NCBI GenBank assembly: GCA_023432225.1
Contig: JAEYUW010000033.1
Location: forward strand, 248,001 to 312,000
DNA: 64,000 nucleotides
Direction: 5' to 3'
Source of the DNA: Verrucomicrobiota bacterium
GTDB lineage: Bacteria > Verrucomicrobiota > Verrucomicrobiia > Opitutales > Opitutaceae
Made by a program: the position numbers and the translations under genes
Shown here: positions 42,259 through 50,049 of the stretch, in pieces
Layout of the letters: every line of letters begins with the position of its first letter
Position numbering within the stretch: position 1 is the first letter of the stretch
The notes under the pieces: generated by a model
Database searches by the model: none
Seen by the model: the letters and a program-made list of their open reading frames with translations, nothing else
Told to the model about the DNA's origin: nothing

Positions 42259-44883
42259 ATGATTCATCGCTTTCTTCGCCTCGTTGCCGTCGTCCTTTTT
42301 GTCCCGCTCTGTCTCGTCGCCGCCCCCGCCGACGAGTCCGCTGCCCACCGCCCGCGCGTCACGCCCCTGCCCGCGTGGTTCACCCCGGCCGCCGAGTTCG
42401 ATCTCGCCGCTGAGAGCCGGCGCCCGCTGACGGCGGACGATGCGCACCACGAGCTGTCCTACTACGTCTACGATCAGCAGACGCTCGTCGCCGAGCAAGC
42501 GACCACCACCCACTACGCCTACCGCATCACCTCCGACGCCGGGTTGTCCGATGGCGCGCAACTTTCCCAGCGCTTCGACCCGAGTTACGCCGCGCTGGAA
42601 CTGCACCTGATCCGCATCTGGCGCGACGGTGTGGCCGAGGACCGGCTGAAGCTCGACGAGATCAAAGTCATCCAGCAGGAACGCGATCTGGAGCGGCAGC
42701 TGTTCAACGGAGAACTCTCCGCGATCACCACTCTCGCCGATGTGCGCAAGGGCGACATCGTGGAGTGTGCATTCACCGTGCGCGGGATGAATCCGGTATT
42801 CGCGGGCAAATTCATCGACACGACCTCCCTCGCGTGGGGCTCGCCCGTCGCCTTCGAGCGCGTCCGCGTCGTGATGCCGCCTGAGCGTCCGCTGCACTGG
42901 CGGATTCTGGGCGACAGCGAACCGACGCACACGGTGGGCACAAACACCGACGGCGCCGCCGACCACTCGTGGGTTTTCCGTCGCGTCGCCCCGATCCACG
43001 CCGACGGCGACACGCCGTCGTGGCACGTGCGGTATCCGTATCTGAGCGTGAGCGAGTTCACCGACTGGGAGGCCGTGCGCGCGTGGGCGCTTCCCCTCTA
43101 CGCAACGTCGCGCGACGATCCAATTTTGCGCGAGAAAGCGCTCGCGCTCACCGCCGGCGCCAAAACGCCCGAACAAAAAGTGCTCGCGCTCCTCGATTTC
43201 GTGCAACGCGAGGTGCGCTACCTCGGCGTCGAGCTCGGCGCCAATTCCCACCGGCCCCACCCGCCTGCGCAGGTGCTCCGCCAGCGTTTCGGCGACTGCA
43301 AGGACAAGGTCACGCTGTTCTGCGCGCTCCTCGCCGAGGTCGGCATTCCCGCCTATCCCGCCCTCGTCAACACCTACCGCCGTCACGCCGTCGCGCAGAG
43401 CCTGCCGAGCCCCTACGCGTTCAACCACGTGATCGCGCTCGTCCCCTTGGACGGTGAATCGTATTGGCTGGACCCCACCGCACTCCACGACCGCGGCGAC
43501 CTGAAACAGCGCGATGCCACCGCCGAAAGCCGCGGCCTCGCGGTTCGCGCCGACGCCGCACCCGGCCTCCAGCTCATCCCCGCGCGCCCGGAAACGCGCC
43601 GCCGCTTGGAGGTGACGCAGGAATTCTCCTACGAACAACCCGACCAGCCGGCGAAGCTGGCCGTCACTTACCGCTATCACGGCGAGAGCGCCTACGGCAT
43701 GCGGTCCTATCTCGCGAGCCGGACCAAGGAGCAGGTCACACGCGACTTTCTCGACAAGCAGAAGCGCGCCTTCCCGGCCCTGACGCTGGCCTCACCACTC
43801 ACCTGGCGCGATGACGCGGAGCGCAATATCATCGAACTGGATCTCCAATGCACGGTGCCGGAACTATGGCAAATTCAGGCGGGTAAGACGGAACACACAG
43901 CCGAATTTTATCCGTGGGATCTGCAGAACACCATCGCGCAACCCGACAGTCTCACGCGCACGGCGCCGCTCGAACTCACCCACCCGTGGGAAATCACCGT
44001 GCGCACGAACGTCCACCTCCGCGGCAGCTGGAATCTCGATCCGGACGACAAGACCATCGAGACGCCTTGGTATCGTTTCCACATGGAGTCGCACTTCAAG
44101 GACCAGGTTTTCCGCATCGTCTATTCCTGGCAATCGCGCGCGGACCACGTGCCCGCCGCCGAAGTCTCCAAACACGTCGCAGAACTCGCCCGCATCCGCA
44201 AAGAGGTCGGCTACACACTCCGGCACGGCACCGAACCGACCCCGGCCTCTTCGACCGCCCCCGCCGCCTCGGCGGCAACGGACACACCTGCAGCCGACAC
44301 GAGCTTCATCCTCAACTGGCGCTCGGTCCTCCTCGTCGTGGTGTTGCTGGCCGCGTGGACGAAATTTGCCCTCTGGCTCTATCGTCTGCCCGTCGACCCC
44401 GCGCCGCCGTCTGCCGATGCGGAGATCCGCGGCATCGGCGGCTGGCTGATTTTGCCGGCGATCAGTCTGGTGATTCGGCCGTTCACCATGCTCTACACCT
44501 TCAGCACGACCGCGAATGCCTACTTCAACGCTCGCGTGTGGGAGAACCTCGCGACCCCGGGCCTCGCCAGTTATCGTCCGGGTTTCATTTCGCTGCTCGT
44601 GTTCGAACTCGCAGGCAACACGTCCGCGATCGCGCTCACGGTGATTGCGGCCGTGTTTTTCTTCCGCACCAAGCGTCATGCGCCGAAGCTCATGATCGCC
44701 CTGCTGGTCGGCATGGCGGCCTTGCACGTCATCGACACGATCGGCAACCACTGGGTGGGCAACTCGGGCGGCGAGACCTCGATTCAAACCGCATCGAACC
44801 TGATTGGCGTGATCGTCCCCGTCTTGATCTGGGTGCCGTATTTCCTCGTGTCGCGCCGCGTGAAGGTGACGTTCGTAAACTGA
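42259..44883 (+). CDS. DUF3857 / transglutaminase-like protein with C-terminal DUF2569 membrane domain
   Basis: An 874-residue protein. A signal peptide (FLRLVAVVLFVPLCLVAAPA) leads to a DUF3857 beta domain (about 60-260). A transglutaminase-like domain follows with the catalytic set Cys in FGDCKDKVTLFCALL, His in YAFNHVIALVPL and Asp in YWLDPTAL (about 355-415). After a beta-rich section (about 460-650) and a Pro/Ala/Thr linker come four or five membrane helices. The section IRGIGGWLILPAISLVIRPF looks like the start of a DUF2569 domain. Such proteins are common in Bacteroidota and Verrucomicrobiota; their substrates are unknown. The transglutaminase domain should face the periplasm. The ATG at 42259 is chosen because it opens the signal peptide. 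Confidence 0.85.
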   Translation: MIHRFLRLVAVVLFVPLCLVAAPADESAAHRPRVTPLPAWFTPAAEFDLAAESRRPLTADDAHHELSYYVYDQQTLVAEQATTTHYAYRITSDAGLSDGAQLSQRFDPSYAALELHLIRIWRDGVAEDRLKLDEIKVIQQERDLERQLFNGELSAITTLADVRKGDIVECAFTVRGMNPVFAGKFIDTTSLAWGSPVAFERVRVVMPPERPLHWRILGDSEPTHTVGTNTDGAADHSWVFRRVAPIHADGDTPSWHVRYPYLSVSEFTDWEAVRAWALPLYATSRDDPILREKALALTAGAKTPEQKVLALLDFVQREVRYLGVELGANSHRPHPPAQVLRQRFGDCKDKVTLFCALLAEVGIPAYPALVNTYRRHAVAQSLPSPYAFNHVIALVPLDGESYWLDPTALHDRGDLKQRDATAESRGLAVRADAAPGLQLIPARPETRRRLEVTQEFSYEQPDQPAKLAVTYRYHGESAYGMRSYLASRTKEQVTRDFLDKQKRAFPALTLASPLTWRDDAERNIIELDLQCTVPELWQIQAGKTEHTAEFYPWDLQNTIAQPDSLTRTAPLELTHPWEITVRTNVHLRGSWNLDPDDKTIETPWYRFHMESHFKDQVFRIVYSWQSRADHVPAAEVSKHVAELARIRKEVGYTLRHGTEPTPASSTAPAASAATDTPAADTSFILNWRSVLLVVVLLAAWTKFALWLYRLPVDPAPPSADAEIRGIGGWLILPAISLVIRPFTMLYTFSTTANAYFNARVWENLATPGLASYRPGFISLLVFELAGNTSAIALTVIAAVFFFRTKRHAPKLMIALLVGMAALHVIDTIGNHWVGNSGGETSIQTASNLIGVIVPVLIWVPYFLVSRRVKVTFVN

Positions 44884-44913
44884 GCCGCTCGAGCGCGCGC
44901 CGCGCGCCGCGCC

Positions 44914-46677
44914 TCACTCCGTCGCGACGTGCTTCTCGTAGAAGGCCTCGACGAGCGCGGCGGTTTTCTTTGTGTCCGTCTGCGCCAGGCAATCCGCGGC
45001 GAGTTTCTGCGCCTCGGAAAATTTGATCGCGCGCACCAGATACTTCACCGCCGGCAACAGCGGCGGCGTCATGCTCAATTCGTCGACGCCGAGCCCGACG
45101 AGCAGCGGCGCGTAGATCGGATCGCCGGCCATCTCGCCGCACACACTCACCTTCAGGTTGTGGGCGCGCGCGGCATCAATCACCTGCTTGAGCACGCGGA
45201 GCACCGCCGGGTGCGTCGGGTCGTAGAGGTGCGCGATGCGGTTGTTGCCGCGATCGATCGCGAGCAGGTATTGGATCAGGTCGTTCGTGCCGATGCTGAA
45301 GAACTGGCAGTGCGGCGCCAGCGTGTCGGCCGCGAGGGCCGCGCTCGGGATCTCGATCATCGTGCCGACGCGCACCTTCTCATCAAAAGCCTGTCCGCGC
45401 TCCTTCAACTCGGCCTTGGCCTCGGCCAGCAGCGCGTTGGCGCGCTCCAGTTCATCGGCGCAACCGATCATCGGATACATGATCTCGACCTTGCCGTGCG
45501 CACTCGCGCGCAGGATCGCCCGCAGCTGCTCCTTGAACAGCTCCGGATTTTCCAGACACATGCGGATGGCGCGGAAACCGAGAAATGGATTCGCCTCGGG
45601 ACCGATCAGCTCGGGGTTGCCGGGCAGCGGCTTGTCGCCGCCGATGTCGAGCGTGCGGATCGTCACCGGCGCAGGAGCGAGCCCTTCGACGATCGCGCGA
45701 TAATTCGCGTATTGATGCTCCTCGTCCGGCAGATGGTGCGAACTGAGATAGAGATACTCGGTGCGGTAAAGGCCGACGCCCTCGCTGCGGTATTGGCGCA
45801 CGAGCGCGACCTCGTCGGCCTTCTCGATGTTGGCGCGCAGCGTCACGCGCACGCCGTCGAGCGTCTCGGCGGGCAATTCGTTCGCCGCGAGCAGACGCGA
45901 TTCGAACGAACTCTTTTCCTTTTGGATTTTCCCGTAACGGAAGAGCGTCGCCTGCGTCGGATGCAGGATGGCGATGCCCTCGTAGCCATCGACAATCAGC
46001 CAGTCACCGTCCTGCACGCGCTTGGTGAGATCGCGGGAACCCACGACGGCCGGAATCTTCATCGACCGCGCCACGATCACCGCGTGACTCGTGCGGCTGC
46101 CGGTGTCAGTCACGATGCCGAGCGCCGCGCTGCGATCAATGCCGGCCGCCTCGGAGGGCGTGATGTCGTGCGCGACGATGATGCGTTTCTCGACGAGTTC
46201 GGAGAGATTCATCGCCGACTGGCCGAGCAGCACGTGCAACACGCGGCGGGCGACGTCCTTGATGTCGGCGGCGCGCTCGCGGAGATATTCGTCGTCGATC
46301 TCGGCGAACGCCTGGATGTAGCGCTGCGCGACGGCGTTGAAACACGTCTCGATGTTCAACCCCGTCGTCTCGAACTCGCGGATCGTCTCGGTGATGAGCG
46401 CCTGATCCTCGAGCACCATCTGGTGCGCGTCGAAGATGAGCGCCTCCTCCTCGCTGAGATTTTTCCGCACCTGCTGCTGGATCGCGGCGATCTGCTGACG
46501 CGTCGTCACCAGCGCCTGCTCGAACCGCGCAATCTCCGGCACCCGCTTGGTCGGATCGACCTGGTAGCGCGGCACCTCGAGCTCGCTCTGCAGATACAGA
46601 AAAACCTGCCCGTAAGCGATGCCGCGCGACGCAGCAATGCCCCGGATCACTGTCTCGGTTTTGCCGCGGGCGTCCAT
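44914..46677 (-). CDS. ptsI: Phosphoenolpyruvate-protein phosphotransferase (PTS enzyme I)
   Basis: Enzyme I takes phosphate from PEP and passes it to HPr at the head of the sugar phosphotransferase system. The 587-residue protein has the N-terminal HPr-binding domain (VIRGIAASRGIAYGQVFLYL), the phosphohistidine His198 in DTGSRTSHAVIVARS, and a PEP-binding barrel with GVGLYRTEYLYLSS and FSIGTNDLIQYLLAIDRGN. Cys in the C-terminal KVSVCGEMAGDP is the catalytic cysteine of the family. No HPr or sugar-specific PTS gene is in the window, so the system may be regulatory. It is convergent with the transglutaminase gene, 30 bases apart. Confidence 0.95.
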   Translation of the reverse strand: MDARGKTETVIRGIAASRGIAYGQVFLYLQSELEVPRYQVDPTKRVPEIARFEQALVTTRQQIAAIQQQVRKNLSEEEALIFDAHQMVLEDQALITETIREFETTGLNIETCFNAVAQRYIQAFAEIDDEYLRERAADIKDVARRVLHVLLGQSAMNLSELVEKRIIVAHDITPSEAAGIDRSAALGIVTDTGSRTSHAVIVARSMKIPAVVGSRDLTKRVQDGDWLIVDGYEGIAILHPTQATLFRYGKIQKEKSSFESRLLAANELPAETLDGVRVTLRANIEKADEVALVRQYRSEGVGLYRTEYLYLSSHHLPDEEHQYANYRAIVEGLAPAPVTIRTLDIGGDKPLPGNPELIGPEANPFLGFRAIRMCLENPELFKEQLRAILRASAHGKVEIMYPMIGCADELERANALLAEAKAELKERGQAFDEKVRVGTMIEIPSAALAADTLAPHCQFFSIGTNDLIQYLLAIDRGNNRIAHLYDPTHPAVLRVLKQVIDAARAHNLKVSVCGEMAGDPIYAPLLVGLGVDELSMTPPLLPAVKYLVRAIKFSEAQKLAADCLAQTDTKKTAALVEAFYEKHVATE

Positions 46678-46725
46678 GTGCTTCCGATGATTAACGAAGC
46701 GCGGCGAAATCCGGTCAATGCGTAA

Positions 46726-47643
46726 CTAACGCAGCCGCGTTTCAAAGACACACGCCGGCTCGCCCCATGCCTCGCGGATGCGCGCGATGATCGGCGCCGC
46801 CGGCTGATCGCCGCGCAACAGCGCGAAACACGCGCTGCCACTCCCGCTCATGCGCGGCGCGAACGCGAACTCCTCGCGTAATTTTTGCAACAAGACCGGC
46901 AGCGCGACGAATTTTTCGAACGCGGCCGGCTCCATATTATTGAAAAGAAGTTCCTCCGCGGGATCGCCGCCTGCGCACCACGCCGCCAGCCGCGCCTCCG
47001 CATCGGCCGAGGCGATATAGTCGCCGCCGCGCGCCACCATGCGGCCATAGGCCCACGGCGTCGCGATGCCGAAGCTCGGTTTGAACACCAGCACGCGCCG
47101 TCCGCGCACGCGCGTCGCCGCAGCCGCAGGCAAATTCTCCACGCACTCGCCGCGACCGCGCATCACCACGGGCGCATCACGCAGAAACAGCACGCAGTCC
47201 GACCCAAGTTGCGCCGCCATCGCCTCGAGCTGCGCCTCGCTCGCGCGCCCGCCGGTGAGTTGGTTGAGCGCCCGCAGCGCCGCCACGGCATTGCTGCTGC
47301 CGCCCCCGAGCCCCGCGCCCATCGGGATGCGTTTCGTCAGCCGAAAATGCGCGCGCCCATCCCAACCGGTCGTCGCCGCGAAGAGCTTCGCCGCCTTCAG
47401 GATCAAATTCGTTTCATCAAGCGGCACGTCAGCTGCATCGCACGCCAGCGTGAACCGCCCCGCACCGTCCTCCGGCCTCGCTCCTCCGTCCTCCGCCCGC
47501 TGCGCCACGCGCTCCGCGCCTAGTTCGTCGCCGAACTCCAGCGGCGCCACCACCGAGACGAGATCGTGAAACCCATCCGCCCGACGACCGGTGATGGCGA
47601 GGAACAGATTGATTTTCGCCGGACTGAAAACAGTGACGTTCAT
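46726..47643 (-). CDS. ispE: 4-diphosphocytidyl-2-C-methyl-D-erythritol kinase
   Basis: IspE phosphorylates CDP-methylerythritol in the MEP pathway to isoprenoids. The 305-residue GHMP kinase begins MNVTVFSPAKINLFLAITGR with the catalytic-region Lys. It has the ATP loop PMGAGLGGGSSNAVAALRAL and, near the C-terminus, MSGSGSACFALL. Residues about 44-64 (AQRAEDGGARPEDGAGRF) form an insertion between two strands relative to typical IspE. Its DNA (about 47463-47500, TCCTCCGGCCTCGCTCCTCC on the plus strand) is a pyrimidine tract like those found before several genes here. It is divergent from pyrF-ispD-ispF, whose products include the two other MEP enzymes nearby. Confidence 0.93.
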   Translation of the reverse strand: MNVTVFSPAKINLFLAITGRRADGFHDLVSVVAPLEFGDELGAERVAQRAEDGGARPEDGAGRFTLACDAADVPLDETNLILKAAKLFAATTGWDGRAHFRLTKRIPMGAGLGGGSSNAVAALRALNQLTGGRASEAQLEAMAAQLGSDCVLFLRDAPVVMRGRGECVENLPAAAATRVRGRRVLVFKPSFGIATPWAYGRMVARGGDYIASADAEARLAAWCAGGDPAEELLFNNMEPAAFEKFVALPVLLQKLREEFAFAPRMSGSGSACFALLRGDQPAAPIIARIREAWGEPACVFETRLR

Positions 47644-47706
47644 TGCGCGCCGTTTCAGTTAGGCACAGTGCTGCCGCGCCTCCTAGCCCAAACTCACCTC
47701 CGCCGC

Positions 47707-47745
47707 CCTCGGTCCTCTATCCTCCGTCTTCCCTGCCTTCGCCTT
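47707..47745. other. Pyrimidine tract in the ispE-pyrF promoter gap
   Basis: CGGTCCTCTATCCTCCGTCT then TCCCTGCCTTCGCCTTCCG is a tract of the TCCTCCGTCCTCTGTC type. It lies between the divergent ispE and pyrF starts and closely matches the tract found inside ispE itself. Confidence 0.45.
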
Positions 47746-47821
47746 CCGGTCCCCTCCGGTGAATTCTCTCTTTGATTAGTGTTCAATAGTGTCCATAAAT
47801 CACTTCCCCGCTCCGCACCCG

Positions 47822-48520
47822 ATGCCCTGCGACCTGATCCTTGCCCTAGACGTTCCCACGCGCGAAGAAGCCGCCCCAATCCTCCGCCAACTGCGCGGCC
47901 AGCTCCGCTGGGTCAAGATTGGCCTCCAGATGTTCACCGCCTACGGGCCGAACTACGTGCGCGAAGTCGCGAGCATGGGCTTCGAGGTCTTCCTCGACCT
48001 GAAACTCCACGACATCCCCAACACCGTCGCCAAAGCCGTCGAGTCGCTCGGCCCGCTGCCGATCAAGATGCTCACGCTGCACACCGCCGGCGGCAGCGAG
48101 ATGATGCGCGCCGCCGTCGCGGCCCAGCAAAAATCGAATCCGAACCTCCTGCTCCTCGGCGTGACCGTGCTCACGTCGATGGACGCCACCGGCCTCGCCG
48201 AAATCGGCGTCAGCGTCGCGCCCGAGCAACAAGTCGCCCGCCTCGGCCGCCTCGCCGCCGACAGCGGCATGCGCGGACTCGTCTGCTCCCCGCTCGAAGT
48301 TTCCCTGCTCCGCTCGTCGCTCCCAGCCCACATGCAACTCGTCACGCCCGGCATCCGCTCGGCGAGCGAGCAAGGAGGCGACGACCAGAAGCGCGTCATG
48401 ACTCCCGCCGACGCCGCCCGCGCCGGCTCGAGCTACATCGTCGTCGGCCGCCCGATCCTCAAGGCCGCCGATCCCGCCGCCGCCGCGCGCGGCATCCTCG
48501 CCGAACTTAACGGCGCCTGA
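47822..48520 (+). CDS. pyrF: Orotidine 5'-phosphate decarboxylase
   Basis: PyrF makes UMP from OMP, the last step of pyrimidine synthesis. The 232-residue product has LILALDVPTREEA at the N-terminus, the catalytic lysine and aspartate cluster in FLDLKLHDIPNTV, and the phosphate loop VTPGIRS and later SSYIVVGRPIL. The ATG at 47822 (MPCDLILALDV) is preferred; a GTG 11 codons earlier is possible. No Shine-Dalgarno sequence precedes it. It leads a pyrF-ispD-ispF row on the plus strand. Its place beside isoprenoid genes has no obvious metabolic reason beyond CTP demand by IspD. Confidence 0.95.
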   Translation: MPCDLILALDVPTREEAAPILRQLRGQLRWVKIGLQMFTAYGPNYVREVASMGFEVFLDLKLHDIPNTVAKAVESLGPLPIKMLTLHTAGGSEMMRAAVAAQQKSNPNLLLLGVTVLTSMDATGLAEIGVSVAPEQQVARLGRLAADSGMRGLVCSPLEVSLLRSSLPAHMQLVTPGIRSASEQGGDDQKRVMTPADAARAGSSYIVVGRPILKAADPAAAARGILAELNGA

Positions 48521-48579
48521 CCGGTCTCACTCCTCCGGTCACCTTCACTCTCACTTTCACCCTCCCGTCTTTACCCCGC

Positions 48580-49260
48580 ATGAGTCGCACCGCCGCCATC
48601 CTTCTCGCCGCCGGTAGCAGCCGCCGCATGTCCGGCGCCGTGCCCGACAAGATCCTCGCCCCGCTCGCCGGCAAAGCCGTCTTCGCGCACTCCGCCGCCA
48701 CGTTCTACCGCAGCGGCGTCGTCGACTTCTTTGTCGTCACCTACCGCGACCAACGCCAGATGGTCGAACTCTCCGCCTACGCGCCGACGCCCACGCTCTT
48801 CGTCCCCGGCGGCGCCGAGCGACAGGATTCCGTCGCTGCCGCCCTCGCCGAGCTGCCCGAGGACGTGAAATACGTTTTCATCCACGACTGCGCCCGCCCG
48901 CTCGTCCGCGAAGATCAACTCCTCGCGCTCCACAAGATCGTTCGCCGCGAGAACGCTGTCGTCCTCGCGCATCGCGTCACCGACACGATCAAGGAGCACT
49001 CCGGCGAAGGCATGCTGCGCACGCTGAACCGCGACCAGCTCTGGGCGATGGAGACGCCGCAAGTCTTCTCCCGCGACCTCATCTGCCGCGCCTACGCCAA
49101 GGCCGCCGCGAAAAAGAAACGCCTCACCGACGACGCCGCCGCCGTGGAGCTGCTCAAGCACCCCGTCGCGTTGCTCGAAAATCCGCACGCCAACCCGAAG
49201 CTCACCACGCCCCGCGACCTCGCCTACGCGGAGTTTCTGCTGACGCAGCCCACAGAATGA
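48580..49260 (+). CDS. ispD: 2-C-methyl-D-erythritol 4-phosphate cytidylyltransferase
   Basis: IspD joins CTP and methylerythritol phosphate in the MEP pathway. The 226-residue product has the nucleotide-binding start AAILLAAGSSRRMSGAVPDK, the family's FVPGGAERQDSVAAAL, and the active-site region VFIHDCARPLV. It lies 59 bases after pyrF and 219 bases before ispF, all on the plus strand. The leader before the ATG is pyrimidine-rich (CACTTTCACCCTCCCGTC). Length and motifs are normal. Confidence 0.95.
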   Translation: MSRTAAILLAAGSSRRMSGAVPDKILAPLAGKAVFAHSAATFYRSGVVDFFVVTYRDQRQMVELSAYAPTPTLFVPGGAERQDSVAAALAELPEDVKYVFIHDCARPLVREDQLLALHKIVRRENAVVLAHRVTDTIKEHSGEGMLRTLNRDQLWAMETPQVFSRDLICRAYAKAAAKKKRLTDDAAAVELLKHPVALLENPHANPKLTTPRDLAYAEFLLTQPTE

Positions 49261-49273
49261 TGCTCGAAGTTGC

Positions 49274-49373
49274 TCATTCTGAGCTGAGCGAAGTTCAGGC
49301 GAAGTCGGGCTTATCATTCAGTCACGGCCGCACCGCCTGTTCTGCGGGATTCTTCGCTCCGCTCAGAATGACA
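49274..49373. repeat. CATTCTGAGCG dyad between ispD and ispF
   Basis: TCATTCTGAGCTGAGCGAAG on the left is answered by CTTCGCTCCGCTCAGAATGA then CA on the right. Variants of this GTCATTCTGAGCG-AGCGAAG sequence are, from general knowledge, widespread in unrelated bacterial genomes. Family B half sites follow at 49390-49450 (CCGTGTGATCCGTGTCTTCC, then TTTCGTGTGTTTCGTGGTG). Confidence 0.7.
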
Positions 49374-49479
49374 GGCATTGGCGAGCTTCCGTGTGATCCG
49401 TGTCTTCCGTGGGCAATCTCTTTCGTGTCTTTCGTGTGTTTCGTGGTGACTTCCACTTCTTCCTGATCCGCCCTCGCAC

Positions 49480-49962
49480 ATGTCCAATTTCCGCATCGGT
49501 CACGGCTACGACATCCATCGCACCATCAAAGGCCGGCCACTCGTGCTCGGCGGCGTGACGTTCGATTGCGACTTCGGCCTCGACGGCCACTCCGACGCCG
49601 ACGCGCTCACGCACGCCATCTGCGACGCGCTTCTTGGCGCCGCCGCGCTGCCCGACATCGGCCACTTTTTCCCCAACACCGACCCGCTCTGGAAGAACGT
49701 CGACTCGCAGGTGCTCCTCCAACACGTTGTCGCCGCCCTGCGCGAACGCGGTTGGAAACCGGTCAACATCGACGCCTCGCTCATCGCCGAGCGCCCGAAG
49801 ATCGCCCCGCGTCTCGCCGAGATGAAAGCCGCGCTCGCCCGCTCCGCCGGCTTGCCCGTCGACTGCGTCGGCCTGAAAGCCACGACCAACGAGGGCAGCG
49901 ACGACATCGGCCGCGGTCTCGCCATCGCCGCCCACGCCGTCGCGCTGATCGAGCGCCTCTGA
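49480..49962 (+). CDS. ispF: 2-C-methyl-D-erythritol 2,4-cyclodiphosphate synthase
   Basis: IspF cyclises the IspE product to MEcPP. The 160-residue product shows the metal-binding GHGYDIH at the N-terminus, DGHSDADALTHAICDALLGA with the second metal histidine, and DIGHFFPNTDP. The C-terminal TTNEGSDDIGRGLAIAAHAV is also typical; most family members have E-G-L-G-F-X-G-R there, and this variant replaces it with EGSDDIGR. It forms trimers in the cytoplasm. The gene follows ispD after a repeat-filled gap. Confidence 0.94.
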   Translation: MSNFRIGHGYDIHRTIKGRPLVLGGVTFDCDFGLDGHSDADALTHAICDALLGAAALPDIGHFFPNTDPLWKNVDSQVLLQHVVAALRERGWKPVNIDASLIAERPKIAPRLAEMKAALARSAGLPVDCVGLKATTNEGSDDIGRGLAIAAHAVALIERL

Positions 49963-49985
49963 ATTTCAATGTCCACGCCCGTTCA

Positions 49986-50018
49986 GTAGCCGCGTTGCAG
50001 CGCAGCGACAACGTGGCC
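49986..50018. repeat. Half copy of the GTAGCCGCGTTG element
   Basis: GTAGCCGCGTTGCAGCGCAG then CGACAACGTGGCC matches, with one difference, the left half of the dyad at 51861-51934. It lies 23 bases after the ispF stop. Confidence 0.65.
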
Positions 50019-50049
50019 TCGCTCGCGGCAATTGCCTCATCCGAAATTT

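Noticed and set aside
42063..43680. N-terminal extension of the phosphofructokinase frame by about 540 residues
   Set aside because: The extension is antisense to the transglutaminase gene. The enzyme starts naturally at the ATG at 42063.
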